A stretch of DNA of 64,000 bases from Entomortierella parvispora (GCA_963573315.1 OY752140.1:1612001-1676000), one strand, 5' to 3'; counted from the stretch's first letter, positions 42,271 through 53,548 are shown. Numbers and translations: made by a program. Notes: generated by a model not told the origin, from the letters alone.

Positions 42271-45200
42271 ATGCCTGTACAACCTATACCACCGAACGCG
42301 TCCACGTATGCCAACCTTCGGGTAGCGACGTTGAACGTAAGATCTATTCTCAGCGATGAGAATCGCCGTGCATTCTTTGCATGGTTAAAAAATCAACCAA
42401 TTGACATCATTGCGATCCAGGAGACCGCAAACTTTGGGATCTTTAATGACACCGTCAAAGCCAAATGGACAAGAGATTGGGGGGAGAGGGGCAAGTCCCT
42501 CTTTACCCGTTATTGCGGCCTGCTGGTATGTCATGAAAGATTCTTCCTCACCGACACTGTGGAGCTTGGAGAAGGCCGTATCCTATCGGCCATCCTCAAA
42601 GCGGCAGGACAGGATGAGGATACTCTTAGGATCACAAACTTATATCTTCCAGCCAACGACAGAGAACAGCCAATTTTTCTTGCCAGATTGGACGTGGGCA
42701 GAATTGCACACCCTCTCACAGTCGTCCTGGGAGATTTCAACAACACAATGCACCCGATGTTAGACAGGAACCCTCCACGAACAGTAGAACTTCAACAAGA
42801 ATACCGCTACACTGCACCCTGGCAGAATGTAGTGGACGCCTTGATGACGCCGCTGAACCTGGTGGACACTGCCCTCCCTCGGACAAAGAACAAACCATAC
42901 TATACTCACTACCACGTCAGGACTGTCGCCGTCACCCCCCAGAACATGGCAATCCGTCGCGCCTTTTTGGAGGCCGCGGATCCGCTAGAGCTCGAGAGGG
43001 AGAGGCCAGCGATAGGGGATGGGGCGGAGCTGCTAGCTATGCTAGACAGAGACGATGACCTGGTGGAGAACCCAGCAACTCCGGGACAGCCCGGAATTAT
43101 TTTAAACACAAACTCAAGGATTGACTATCTGATGGTGTCGGCTACAATGCTTGGATTAGTCTCGGCCCAGGAGGTTCGCTCTTGCGACATCTACTGGCCC
43201 GACAAAAAATCCAAGCTCGACCATCGACTAGTCTCTGCCACACTTTTTACTACGGGCAAACCTCCATACTGTGCTTCCGAGGTATTGGATGAGCGTCTGT
43301 TGCACGACCCGACCTTTGTGGAAAAGGTGGACTCTCTCTTTGCGGATCTGGCAGAGAAGAGGAGTCAGCCCGACTCGCCACCCATGTCCACCTGTTGGGA
43401 CGAGTGCAAGACCAGGATCTTGGAGGAAGGTCTGAAATATGCAAAGAAAAAAAGAAGAGATAACATGGACAAGCGTCGAAAGTTGACCAGGGATCTCGCG
43501 CAAGCGGACGCAACTCTCGACCAGCACCCCAGGAACAAGAAGGCAATTGCAAGGAGGTTGCAATGTCTTGATGACCTGGGCGAGCTGTCCAAGTACGAAC
43601 TTCAAAAGGTGGCGCTGATGGCCAAGGTGAAATGGGTGGAGGAAGGAGAGAAGGCCACGCCGTTTTTTACCATGCTTCTTCACGCACGCCGCAGGAAAGC
43701 AACTATCGCAGCTCTTAAAAACAGGGAGGGAGAATCAAAAGAGGACATGGACTCGATTGAATCGATCGCCCGCGAGTTTTATTCTGAGCTATACACGTCA
43801 GAGCCGACAGACCGGACCGCACAGGAGACGCTCCTGAGTGCAGTCCACACGTCGGTGAACGCCAGAGATAAGATCGATCTGGATGCGGATCTCACGGAGG
43901 GAGAGATTGCGTCTGCGATTCAAGCCATGGCGGCTCGATCCTCTCCAGGAACTGACGGGCTCACCTACGCATTCTACAAAGCTTTCAAATCCAAGATCAC
44001 ACCGGTCCTCATGGAGATATTTAACGATATCAAGCCAGGATCAGTCGCGTCTATGCCCGAATCGCATGGTCAGTCTCTGACTATCTTGCTGTTCAAAAAG
44101 GGGGATGCGGAGCAAATAGGGAATTACCGCCCTATTTCCCTCACGCAGTGTGATTACAAGATTTTTACAAAGGTCTTGACCAACCGGATGAACCCTGTTG
44201 CCGACAAGATCTTGAATGTTCATCAAACGGGATTTATCCCAGAACGGCAAGGACACGACAACGTCATGTTGCTGGAGTTGTTGGTTCATTACTTTCAAGA
44301 CGGGAGCAAGGGAGACGCTTCGATCTTGAGTCTGGATCAGCAAAAGGCGTATGACAGGGTGGAATGGGGATACCTGCATCTGTGCTTGGAGCGCTTTGGA
44401 TTTGGCCCGAGGCTCAGGCACTGGATCAAGCTTTGTTACACAGAGCTAGAGGCAACCATCCACTTGGGGTCGCGCAAATCGGATCCGTACCAGATCAAGA
44501 GAGGACTCCGCCAAGGTGATCCCCTCGCGCCGATCTTGTTCAATTTTGTACTGGAACCGTTCCTTTTACATTACACACGAACCGCCAGGGGGCCTATGGT
44601 TCCTGGTATCCGTCCCAAGGTTGCCGCCTTTGCAGATGACACCAATCTGCTGATGGGACCAGGAGATGATATCCACGCTCAGAATGCAATCCGGCTCCAC
44701 GAAGCGGCGTCTGGGGCTCGCATCAACCACGACAAATCCACTCTGATCCCTCTGACCGAGACCGCTCACACGGTCATCGCTGTCCCAAATGTCAATGCGG
44801 TGCCCTTCGGGACCGCATTTGAGCACTTGGGAATCGTGTTGCAGTCAGGTGAACGCGACATGAAGGGGATTGAGAAGGGAATTCTCAGAAAACTGGAGAA
44901 CGCAATTGCTGGATGGCGATTGAGAAAGCTGACGTTTGAAGGTCGTGTGACGGTACTGAACACGTACTTTTTGTCAAAGCTGTGGTATGTCGCACCATTC
45001 TACACCTTTACGGCGTCGTTCTACCAGGAGTTGGACAAGCTGACCCGTCACATTTTGTGGCCAACAACAAACGCTCGTGTGAGTCTGAATTGGTACCGCC
45101 AGCCCAAGAAATGGGGTGGATACGGACTCTTGCACCCCGAACACCAGATCAAAGCCCTGAAAGCAAAATGGATGGCACGCCGACTGGAGACCCCGGCCCA

Positions 45201-46302
45201 GAGATGGGTTCCTCTGTTGGAGACGATTGTCAGAGAGGGGACAGCCAACGGCGGAGGTCAAGCCATTTTTGCTCTAGAAAACCCAACACAGAGAGGGACA
45301 AGGCTATTGGGCCTGTCAGACCCCCCTCTCCCAGCCAGCATCCTCGCCAGTGTCCATGCGTTCCAGGAGCTGGACATCAAAGAGGCCCCGCGCCCAGAGC
45401 GAAGAATTGGATATCGCTTCCAACTCTTTGATGGCGAGTGTGCGACCAACGCCTTTGAGGTCAAGAGGGCTCGTCTGTACCTGGGCAAAGTAGCACGAGA
45501 GGCCCAAGTAGGACGACCTCTTCCTAAAGCCAAGAGGGACTGGCCTGCCATCCCAAGCCTGATGAACTTTAGATCCATCGAGGTGGACCGGACGGGACCT
45601 GGGCCTCATCCCGAAAGGAACTCTATGCCTCCGATCCCGGACGAAGAGTGGAAGGTGTGTTGGGAGCGCTTCTGGGCGACCGAGCGACGCCCCAACGAGC
45701 GCCACTTTCTGTACCAGCTCCATCACAGAGCGGTATGGACCAAGGGATTCAAGTCGACCATAATACTCAATCAACCGGTGGAGAACAAGTGGTGCAGGAG
45801 GTGCATCGCCCATGACCCACCGATACAAGTCCATGAGAACACAGTCCATGCTTTTCACGACTGCCCACAAGTGTTGGCAGAATGGGATCGAGTCCGCGAG
45901 AGGATCGAAACCCTCTGCCAGACAGGACCGCTATCCACAATAGTGTATCACGATATACTCTGTTGGCCCCGAGTAGTGGACCTGCCACCTCTGGCCATCC
46001 ACCTGCATTCTACCGTCACTCAAACCATATGGCAAAGCTATTGTGCCCTTGGAGATGGAGAACGACAGGCGGATATATACCTGAGAGGAGCAGTTGTATC
46101 AGCGTTCAAGACACGAGCCAAGGTAGAACAGGCGCGAGCCATCTACCGTGATCAAGTGGAACACCACCAACGAGCTCGAGGCCAATTAGGGCAAGAGCCG
46201 TCGACAAAGAACTACGACCAGTTTGTGTCTGTGTGGCACCATCCTCCTCACATCACGGTCTTTCGAGATCGGCTGGAATGGGGAGAGATGTGGAGCAATT
46301 AA
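42271..46302 (+). CDS. retrotransposon ORF2, copy 3
   Basis: It is 1343 aa with intact motifs. It carries the copy 2 alleles in the endonuclease-to-linker part. The private change is RVVDLPP (others RVADLPP) near the C-terminus. It ends ITVFRDR, as in copy 1. Confidence 0.95.
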   Translation: MPVQPIPPNASTYANLRVATLNVRSILSDENRRAFFAWLKNQPIDIIAIQETANFGIFNDTVKAKWTRDWGERGKSLFTRYCGLLVCHERFFLTDTVELGEGRILSAILKAAGQDEDTLRITNLYLPANDREQPIFLARLDVGRIAHPLTVVLGDFNNTMHPMLDRNPPRTVELQQEYRYTAPWQNVVDALMTPLNLVDTALPRTKNKPYYTHYHVRTVAVTPQNMAIRRAFLEAADPLELERERPAIGDGAELLAMLDRDDDLVENPATPGQPGIILNTNSRIDYLMVSATMLGLVSAQEVRSCDIYWPDKKSKLDHRLVSATLFTTGKPPYCASEVLDERLLHDPTFVEKVDSLFADLAEKRSQPDSPPMSTCWDECKTRILEEGLKYAKKKRRDNMDKRRKLTRDLAQADATLDQHPRNKKAIARRLQCLDDLGELSKYELQKVALMAKVKWVEEGEKATPFFTMLLHARRRKATIAALKNREGESKEDMDSIESIAREFYSELYTSEPTDRTAQETLLSAVHTSVNARDKIDLDADLTEGEIASAIQAMAARSSPGTDGLTYAFYKAFKSKITPVLMEIFNDIKPGSVASMPESHGQSLTILLFKKGDAEQIGNYRPISLTQCDYKIFTKVLTNRMNPVADKILNVHQTGFIPERQGHDNVMLLELLVHYFQDGSKGDASILSLDQQKAYDRVEWGYLHLCLERFGFGPRLRHWIKLCYTELEATIHLGSRKSDPYQIKRGLRQGDPLAPILFNFVLEPFLLHYTRTARGPMVPGIRPKVAAFADDTNLLMGPGDDIHAQNAIRLHEAASGARINHDKSTLIPLTETAHTVIAVPNVNAVPFGTAFEHLGIVLQSGERDMKGIEKGILRKLENAIAGWRLRKLTFEGRVTVLNTYFLSKLWYVAPFYTFTASFYQELDKLTRHILWPTTNARVSLNWYRQPKKWGGYGLLHPEHQIKALKAKWMARRLETPAQRWVPLLETIVREGTANGGGQAIFALENPTQRGTRLLGLSDPPLPASILASVHAFQELDIKEAPRPERRIGYRFQLFDGECATNAFEVKRARLYLGKVAREAQVGRPLPKAKRDWPAIPSLMNFRSIEVDRTGPGPHPERNSMPPIPDEEWKVCWERFWATERRPNERHFLYQLHHRAVWTKGFKSTIILNQPVENKWCRRCIAHDPPIQVHENTVHAFHDCPQVLAEWDRVRERIETLCQTGPLSTIVYHDILCWPRVVDLPPLAIHLHSTVTQTIWQSYCALGDGERQADIYLRGAVVSAFKTRAKVEQARAIYRDQVEHHQRARGQLGQEPSTKNYDQFVSVWHHPPHITVFRDRLEWGEMWSN

Positions 46303-46927
46303 GTTTGCACCGCACGGTCCCGAACGATAAAAAACAAAATCAGGGACGATCGACTCCTGCAATTGACCGCCCCGCCAGAAAAACAGACCCGAAACACGAA
46401 AACCAAAAAAACAGAAAACACAAGGTCGAGAACGCGAGCGGGTCTCCTTCTCCGTCAAGACCTCCAACAGGCATCGGTTCATCTCTTTACCAACAAGAGA
46501 TGAGCAGGAACCGACCAAAAAAATAAAATCAGCGGTCGCTGCTTCTCCCCGCCTCTGAGAAGCAGTGCTCGCGAGTAGGTGGCTCCCTGCCCTACTCAAA
46601 GAGCACCCCTGGATCCTTGCAAGATCCAGAAGATCCATGCCAAGGGCTCTGACGCTCCTCTCGGGTGTCACTTCCTCACTTGTCATGACCAAGGGCCGCC
46701 GTTTCCGTCGCCTTTTTCCTAAATAGTCTTCCACCCCTACCTCCCTGGGCCCGATCTGTATGGATCGTGAAGCCCTTGTTCCCGCTTAGCGAAGGGCGAG
46801 CCACTTTTTTTAGAAAAAACAGATAGTTCGGCAGTAGTAACCTTTATCATTACCAGCGAGGGGGAACACTTTGGGAAAGCTTCGGCACCCCCCCGCATGG
46901 AATAAACCGAAGAGTATCTCTCTCTTC

Positions 46928-46953
46928 GCCCGGCTAGCTCAATCGGTAGAGCA
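46928..46953 (+). pseudogene. tRNA-Arg 5' fragment between copies 3 and 4
   Basis: It is identical to tRNA-Arg nt 1-26 and is followed directly by the element start, as at copies 1 and 3. Confidence 0.95.
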
Positions 46954-47120
46954 ACTCTTTCTTTCCCAGTTCCGCAAATAATTGAATTAGCAGTCACTGT
47001 TACTTTCAGTTTTTTGTTCATCCTCATCGCTTTTTTGCTCATTGCATTTCGTCGGTCATTAGCAAAGTGCTCAGCTCCGGGAAGGACCATCACACCACCG
47101 TGAATCAACAACTCGTCACC

Positions 47121-49472
47121 ATGGACGACCCAAACATGCCTGCGTCTCCGCATCTGGTCACTACAGTTGCCGGGATAGACCCTTTGGGGGTGGGATCTAT
47201 CTCCACCAACGCTAGTGTCAGTGCCGAGGCGGCCGCATCGGGTCAGCCCATTTCGTCCGTTAGGACCACCCTCGCGGGTGAGCGATCACCCCTGAACCAA
47301 CCTGCCACGTCGCATGATGCCGATTGGCCTGGAGAACCATCCGCATCATCCACCTCTGGCAGGGGTTCAGGAGGGAACGCCCTAGTCCACAACTCAACGG
47401 CCAAGACCACCCCTGGGGGTGAGCCGTCTTCTTTGTCCACCACTACCACGTCTGGTCGTGCCGATGAGCCTGGGCAGCCATCCGCACGCCCCACCTCTGG
47501 TAGGGTGCCATTGAAATCGGCTTTAGTCTTGGAGAAGCCTGCAGGACAGTCAGGAGGGACTGGTCCTGTGTCATCATCATCGTCGAAGTCTGCCGCTTCA
47601 TCCCCCTCGGGTCTGAGGGATGAGGAGATGGAGGAGCAGGCTCCCATTCCTCCCATGCCCGCGGCGGGTCCGATGCCGATTCGGACATACGCCTTTGCTG
47701 CGGGTGCCCGTGCAGAGTCCAAACGCAGTCAGGAGGTTCTTCGTCGCCGAGTCGAGGCCAGGGTACAGGCCCAACTCCCCCAGCACTTTACACGGCTTAG
47801 AAGGGGAGCGGCGGTTATTATTTATGAGAACACAAAGGTCAGGGCAGAGGACCTGCAACTGGAGTTGAACAAACTCCTAGATGCACGTTGTGTCCTGAAG
47901 AACGATACATACGGGATCTCAGTTGTCGGATTCCTCCATGCAAAGGACCTGGAGGAATTTCTCGTCACCCCTGTGGTGGTCAAGGGCGTCCGTCTCCGAG
48001 TGGAAAGAGCGGTGCACTCGACGGGGTCTCGACTTCAAATCCGAGCGGAATCGGTCTTTGAGTTGGACCCTGACGACCTTGAGAAAGAATTGAAGCGGAT
48101 CTTCCAGGAAGCAGGGGAGATCAAATACATCAACCCGCATTATGTGACGGGATCAAAGGAGACGTTGACAGGAGTGGTGGATTTCATCCTGGAGATCCCC
48201 TCTGGAAAGCTCAAGGACCTGCAGCTGCCCCGGATGGCGGCGCTGTCAGGAGTAAACACTCTGTTTACCTGGCCCAAGGGAGGCAAGGTCTGTTACAGAT
48301 GTGGGACGGACGAGCACATCAGGAGGGAGTGTCCTCATCCAATCACTTGGTCGGTGGATCAAGGAGAGCCGTTGGAGACAGCGATGATGGTGAAGGCATT
48401 TCCGGACACTGAAATCACCCAGCCAACAGTCAACACCCATAGTCAGTCAGGCAACAAATCCACAGCCAATAAAGCTGGTTCAAACAAAATCAATACGCAG
48501 CGAGACAATGAGGAGGAATGGACTACGGTAGGACAGAAGAAACGTCCTTACAGTACAAGATCCCGTCCTGGCCCGCAATCCGACTCGGACAACCCTGTGG
48601 AGAGGAAGAAGACTCAACAGGGAAGTGCCAGTGGAGCAGGCAATGGAGGAGGGAAAAAACCCGAAGACGGCGGTGGAAGCAAAGGCAAGGGGAAGGCCAA
48701 AGCCAACACCGACGACCACCAGGAGCAGAGGAAGGAGTCCGAAGCTCGGGTGGACGTTAACAGGGGGACAGAGGAGGGCTCTGCTGTATCCAACAGCAAG
48801 AACACTCCTACTGCTACCAAAGCTAGTGTGACCTTTGCACCATCTGGAAACAGCTCTGGAGCAGCAGGGTCAGGAACGAGCGGTCCCACTGAGACCGTCA
48901 AGGGTACTAATGCAGTCAGCAACGGTAACCAGACTGCAGAGTCCACCTCTGCCGATATTCAAACAGCAACATCATCCAAGATCGCACAGGAGCAAGAGGC
49001 GGCGAAGGTAGCAGCTGCCCAACAAGCTATGATCAGGGCAGAAGAAGAACAGGCCCGGTTAGCACAGGAATACGCCCGCCAGCAGGAAGCCTGGTTAGCA
49101 CAGGAACAGGCCCGTCAGCAATGGGAACAGGCCCAGCAGGAAGCCTGGCAAGCAGCTGCGGCAGCAGCTGCAGGGGAAGCTGCAGATGAGGCCTCGGCAG
49201 CGGCGGAAGCTTTCAGGGCAGCAGACAATAACCATAACATCTTCGACGAGGATGACTTTATGGATGATATGGACCCGGAAGAGGTAGACATCGAGATGTA
49301 TATGAAAACATCAGGTCGGTCTAGAGCCGAGGTGGAGGCGATGATAACGCTCAAGATGGCCGCCCGAATCAGAAAAAAGTCGAATGGGAAATCAATTGTG
49401 AAGCCAGTCGGGAAACCAATTGGAAAGCCCATTGGAAAACCGACGACGAGAGCCAGCAAGTCGACTAAGTAG
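47121..49472 (+). CDS. retrotransposon ORF1, copy 4
   Basis: It is 783 aa and intact. It has the DWPGEP, NALVHNST, GPMPIR, TATSSK, HNIFDE and KKSNGKS variants, so it is copy 3 without its private acidic-patch change. Confidence 0.93.
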   Translation: MDDPNMPASPHLVTTVAGIDPLGVGSISTNASVSAEAAASGQPISSVRTTLAGERSPLNQPATSHDADWPGEPSASSTSGRGSGGNALVHNSTAKTTPGGEPSSLSTTTTSGRADEPGQPSARPTSGRVPLKSALVLEKPAGQSGGTGPVSSSSSKSAASSPSGLRDEEMEEQAPIPPMPAAGPMPIRTYAFAAGARAESKRSQEVLRRRVEARVQAQLPQHFTRLRRGAAVIIYENTKVRAEDLQLELNKLLDARCVLKNDTYGISVVGFLHAKDLEEFLVTPVVVKGVRLRVERAVHSTGSRLQIRAESVFELDPDDLEKELKRIFQEAGEIKYINPHYVTGSKETLTGVVDFILEIPSGKLKDLQLPRMAALSGVNTLFTWPKGGKVCYRCGTDEHIRRECPHPITWSVDQGEPLETAMMVKAFPDTEITQPTVNTHSQSGNKSTANKAGSNKINTQRDNEEEWTTVGQKKRPYSTRSRPGPQSDSDNPVERKKTQQGSASGAGNGGGKKPEDGGGSKGKGKAKANTDDHQEQRKESEARVDVNRGTEEGSAVSNSKNTPTATKASVTFAPSGNSSGAAGSGTSGPTETVKGTNAVSNGNQTAESTSADIQTATSSKIAQEQEAAKVAAAQQAMIRAEEEQARLAQEYARQQEAWLAQEQARQQWEQAQQEAWQAAAAAAAGEAADEASAAAEAFRAADNNHNIFDEDDFMDDMDPEEVDIEMYMKTSGRSRAEVEAMITLKMAARIRKKSNGKSIVKPVGKPIGKPIGKPTTRASKSTK

Positions 49473-49516
49473 AGAATTGTCTCTGCCCGTCGCCTTCTTC
49501 CAACTGTTTTTTCCCA

Positions 49517-52500
49517 ATGCCTGTACAACCTATACCACCGAACGCGTCCACGTATGCCAACCTTCGGGTAGCGACGTTGAACGTAAGATCTATTCTCAGC
49601 GATGAGAATCGCCGTGCATTCTTTGCATGGTTAAAAAATCAACCAATTGACATCATTGCGATCCAGGAGACCGCAAACTTTGGGATCTTTAATGACACCG
49701 TCAAAGCCAAATGGACAAGAGATTGGGGGGAGAGGGGCAAGTCCCTCTTTACCCGATATTGCGGCCTGCTGGTTTGTCATGAAAGATTCTTCCTCACCGA
49801 CACTGTGGAGCTTGGAGAAGGCCGTATCCTATCGGCCATCCTCAAAGCGGCAGGACAGGACGAGGATACTCTTAGGATCACAAACTTATATCTTCCAGCC
49901 AACGACAGAGAGCAGCCAATTTTTCTTGCCAGATTGGACGTGGGCAGAATTGCACACCCTCTCACAGTCGTCCTGGGAGACTTCAACAACACAATGCACC
50001 CGATGTTAGACAGGAACCCTCCACGAACAGTAGAACTTCAACAAGAATACCGCTACACTGCACCCTGGCAGAATGTAGTGGACGCCTTGATGACGCCGCT
50101 GAACCTGGTGGACACTGCCCTCCCTCGGACAAAGAACAAACCATACTATACTCACTACCACGTCAGGACTGTCGCCGTCACCCCCCAGAACATGGCAATC
50201 CGTCGCGCCTTTTTGGAGGCCGCGGATCCGCTAGAGCTGGAGAGGGAGAGGCCAGCGATAGGGGATGGAGCGGAGCTGCTAGCCATGCTAGACAGAGACG
50301 ATGACCTGGTGGAGAACCCAGCAACTCCGGGACAGCCCGGAATTATCTTGAACACAAACTCAAGGATTGACTATCTGATGGTGTCGGCTACAATGCTTGG
50401 ATCAGTCTCGGCCCAGGAGGTTCGCTCTTGCGACATTTACTGGCCCGACAAAAAATCCAAGCTCGACCATCGACTAGTCTCTGCCACACTTTTTACTACG
50501 GACAAACCTCCATACTGTGCTTCCGAGGTACTGGATGAGCGTCTGTTGCACGACCCGACCTTTGTGGAAAAGGTGAACTCTCTCTTTGCGGATCTGGCAG
50601 AGAAGAGGAGTCAGCCCGACTCGCCACCCATGTCCACCTGTTGGGACGAGTGCAAGACCAGGATCTTGGAGGAAGGTCTGAAATATGCAAAGAAAAAACG
50701 AAGAGATAACATGGACAAGCGTCGAAAGTTGACCAGGGATCTCGCGCAAGCGGACGCTACTCTCGACCAGCACCCCAGGAACAAGAAGGCAATTGCAAGG
50801 AGGTTGCAATGTCTTGATGACCTGGGTGAGCTGTCCAAGTACGAACTTCAAAAGGTGGCGCTGATGGCCAAGGTGAAATGGGTGGAGGAAGGAGAGAAGG
50901 CCACGCCGTTTTTTACCATGCTTCTTCACGCACGCCGCAGGAAAGCAACTATCGCAGCTCTTAAAAATAGGGAGGGAGAATCAAAAGAGGACATGGACTC
51001 GATTGAATCGATCGCCCGCGAGTTTTATTCTGAGCTATACACGTCAGAGCCGACAGACCGGACCGCACAGGAGACGCTCCTGAGTGCAGTCCACACGTCG
51101 GTGAACGCCAGAGATAAGATCGATCTGGATGCGGATCTCACGGAGGGAGAGATTGCGTCTGCGATTCAAGCCATGGCGGCTCGATCCTCTCCAGGAACTG
51201 ACGGGCTCACCTACGCATTCTACAAAGCTTTCAAATCCAAGATCACACCGGTCCTTATGGAGATATTTAACGATATCAAGCCAGGATCAGTCGCGTCTAT
51301 GCCCGAATCGCATGGTCAGTCTCTGACTATCTTGCTGTTCAAAAAGGGGGATGCGGAGCAAATAGGGAATTACCGCCCTATTTCCCTCACGCAGTGTGAT
51401 TACAAGATTTTTACAAAGGTCTTGACCAACCGGATGAACCCTGTTGCCGACAAGATCTTGAATGTTCATCAAACGGGATTTATCCCAGAACGGCAAGGAC
51501 ACGACAACGTCATGTTGCTGGAGTTGTTGGTTCATTACTTTCAAGACGGGAGCAAGGGAGACGCTTCGATCTTGAGTCTGGATCAGCAAAAGGCGTATGA
51601 TAGGGTGGAATGGGGATACCTGCATCTGTGCTTGGAGCGCTTTGGATTTGGCCCGAGGCTCAGGCACTGGATCAAGCTTTGTTACACAGAGCTAGAGGCA
51701 ACCATCCACTTGGGGTCGCGCAAATCGGATCCGTACCAGATCAAGAGAGGACTTCGCCAAGGTGATCCCCTCGCGCCGATCTTGTTCAATTTTGTACTGG
51801 AGCCGTTCCTTTTACATTACACACGAACCGCCAGGGGGCCTATGGTTCCTGGTATCCGTCCCAAGGTTGCCGCCTTTGCAGATGACACCAATCTGCTGAT
51901 GGGACCAGGAGATGATATCCACGCTCAGAATGCAATCCGGCTCCACGAAGCGGCGTCTGGGGCTCGCATCAACCACGACAAGTCCACTCTGATCCCTCTG
52001 ACCGAGACCGCTCACACGGTCATCGCTGTCCCAAATGTCAATGCGGTGCCCTTCGGGACCGCATTTGAGCACTTGGGAATCGTGTTGCAGTCAGGTGAAC
52101 GCGACATGAAGGGGATTGAGAAGGGAATTCTCAGAAAACTGGAGAACGCAATTGCTGGATGGCGATTGAGAAAGCTGACGTTTGAAGGTCGTGTTACGGT
52201 ACTGAACACGTACTTTTTGTCAAAGCTGTGGTATGTCGCACCATTCTACACCTTTACGGCGCCGTTCTACCAGGAGTTGGACAAGCTGACCCGTCACATT
52301 TTGTGGCCAACAACAAACGCTCGTGTGAGTCTGAATTGGTACCGCCAGCCCAAGAAATGGGGTGGATACGGACTCTTGCACCCCGAACACCAGATCAAAG
52401 CCCTGAAAGCAAAATGGATGGCACGCCGACTGGAGACCCCGGCCCAGAGATGGGTCCCTCTGCTGGAGACGATTGTCAGAGAAGGGACAGCCAACGGTGG

Positions 52501-53548
52501 AGGCCAAGCCATTTTTGCTCTAGAAAACCCAACACAGAGAGGGACAAGGCTATTGGGCCTGTCAGACCCCCCTCTCCCAGCCAGCATCCTCGCCAGTGTC
52601 CATGCCTTCCAGGAGCTGGACATCAAAGAGGCCCCGCGCCCAGAGCGAAGAATTGGATATCGCTTCCAACTCTTTGATGGCGAGTGTGCGACCAACGCCT
52701 TTGAGGTCAAGAGGGCTCGTCTATACCTGGGCAAAGTAGCACGAGAGGCCCAAGCAGGACGACCTCTTCCAAAAGCCAAGAGGGACTGGCCTGCCATCCC
52801 AAGCCTGATGAACTTTAGATCCATCGAGGTGGACCGGACGGGACCTGGGCCTCACCCCGAAAGGAACTCTATGCCTCCGATCCCGGACGAAGAGTGGAAG
52901 GTATGTTGGGAGCGCTTTTGGGCGACCGAGCGACGCCCCAACGAGCGCCACTTTCTGTACCAGCTCCATCACAGAGCGGTATGGACCAAGGGATTCAAGT
53001 CGACCATAATACTCAATCAACCGGTGGAGAACAAGTGGTGCAGGAGGTGCATCGCCCATGACCCACCGATACAAGTCCATGAGAACACAGTCCATGCTTT
53101 TCACGACTGCCCACAAGTGTTGGCAGAATGGGATCGAGTCCGCGAGAGGATCGAAACCCTCTGTCAAACAGGACCGCTGCCCACAATAGTGTATCACGAT
53201 ATACTCTGTTGGCCCCGAGTAGCGGACCTGCCACCTCTGGCCATCCACCTACATTCTACCGTCACTCAAACCATATGGCAAAGCTACTGTGCCCTTGGAG
53301 ATGGAGAACGACAGGCGGATATATACCTGAGAGGAGCAGTTGTATCAGCGTTCAAGACACGAGCCAAGGTAGAGCAGGCGCGAGCCATCTACCGTGATCA
53401 AGTGGAACACCACCAACGAGCTCGAGGCCAATTGGGGCAAGAGCCGTCGACAAAGAACTACGATCAGTTTGTGTCTGTGTGGCACCATCCTCCTCACATC
53501 ACGGTCTCTCGAGATCGGCTGGAATGGGGAGAGATGTGGAGCAATTAA
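49517..53548 (+). CDS. retrotransposon ORF2, copy 4
   Basis: It is 1343 aa with all motifs intact. Its first third carries copy 1 alleles (GSVSAQ, TTDKPP, KVNSLF). Private changes in the last third are TAPFYQE (others TASFYQE), EAQAGRP (others EAQVGRP) and GPLPTIV (others GPLSTIV), plus many silent ones. It ends ITVSRDR, as in copy 2. Confidence 0.95.
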   Translation: MPVQPIPPNASTYANLRVATLNVRSILSDENRRAFFAWLKNQPIDIIAIQETANFGIFNDTVKAKWTRDWGERGKSLFTRYCGLLVCHERFFLTDTVELGEGRILSAILKAAGQDEDTLRITNLYLPANDREQPIFLARLDVGRIAHPLTVVLGDFNNTMHPMLDRNPPRTVELQQEYRYTAPWQNVVDALMTPLNLVDTALPRTKNKPYYTHYHVRTVAVTPQNMAIRRAFLEAADPLELERERPAIGDGAELLAMLDRDDDLVENPATPGQPGIILNTNSRIDYLMVSATMLGSVSAQEVRSCDIYWPDKKSKLDHRLVSATLFTTDKPPYCASEVLDERLLHDPTFVEKVNSLFADLAEKRSQPDSPPMSTCWDECKTRILEEGLKYAKKKRRDNMDKRRKLTRDLAQADATLDQHPRNKKAIARRLQCLDDLGELSKYELQKVALMAKVKWVEEGEKATPFFTMLLHARRRKATIAALKNREGESKEDMDSIESIAREFYSELYTSEPTDRTAQETLLSAVHTSVNARDKIDLDADLTEGEIASAIQAMAARSSPGTDGLTYAFYKAFKSKITPVLMEIFNDIKPGSVASMPESHGQSLTILLFKKGDAEQIGNYRPISLTQCDYKIFTKVLTNRMNPVADKILNVHQTGFIPERQGHDNVMLLELLVHYFQDGSKGDASILSLDQQKAYDRVEWGYLHLCLERFGFGPRLRHWIKLCYTELEATIHLGSRKSDPYQIKRGLRQGDPLAPILFNFVLEPFLLHYTRTARGPMVPGIRPKVAAFADDTNLLMGPGDDIHAQNAIRLHEAASGARINHDKSTLIPLTETAHTVIAVPNVNAVPFGTAFEHLGIVLQSGERDMKGIEKGILRKLENAIAGWRLRKLTFEGRVTVLNTYFLSKLWYVAPFYTFTAPFYQELDKLTRHILWPTTNARVSLNWYRQPKKWGGYGLLHPEHQIKALKAKWMARRLETPAQRWVPLLETIVREGTANGGGQAIFALENPTQRGTRLLGLSDPPLPASILASVHAFQELDIKEAPRPERRIGYRFQLFDGECATNAFEVKRARLYLGKVAREAQAGRPLPKAKRDWPAIPSLMNFRSIEVDRTGPGPHPERNSMPPIPDEEWKVCWERFWATERRPNERHFLYQLHHRAVWTKGFKSTIILNQPVENKWCRRCIAHDPPIQVHENTVHAFHDCPQVLAEWDRVRERIETLCQTGPLPTIVYHDILCWPRVADLPPLAIHLHSTVTQTIWQSYCALGDGERQADIYLRGAVVSAFKTRAKVEQARAIYRDQVEHHQRARGQLGQEPSTKNYDQFVSVWHHPPHITVSRDRLEWGEMWSN

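Larger units (their letters stand above)
39708..46927 (+). mobile_element. non-LTR retrotransposon, copy 3 (7220 bp, complete)
   Basis: This is a complete copy with the same UTRs and frames. Over ORF1 and early ORF2 it groups with copy 2. At the ORF2 3' end and in the 3' UTR (TVFRDR; AGCGAAGG) it matches copy 1. Length is exactly that of copies 1 and 4. Confidence 0.95.
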
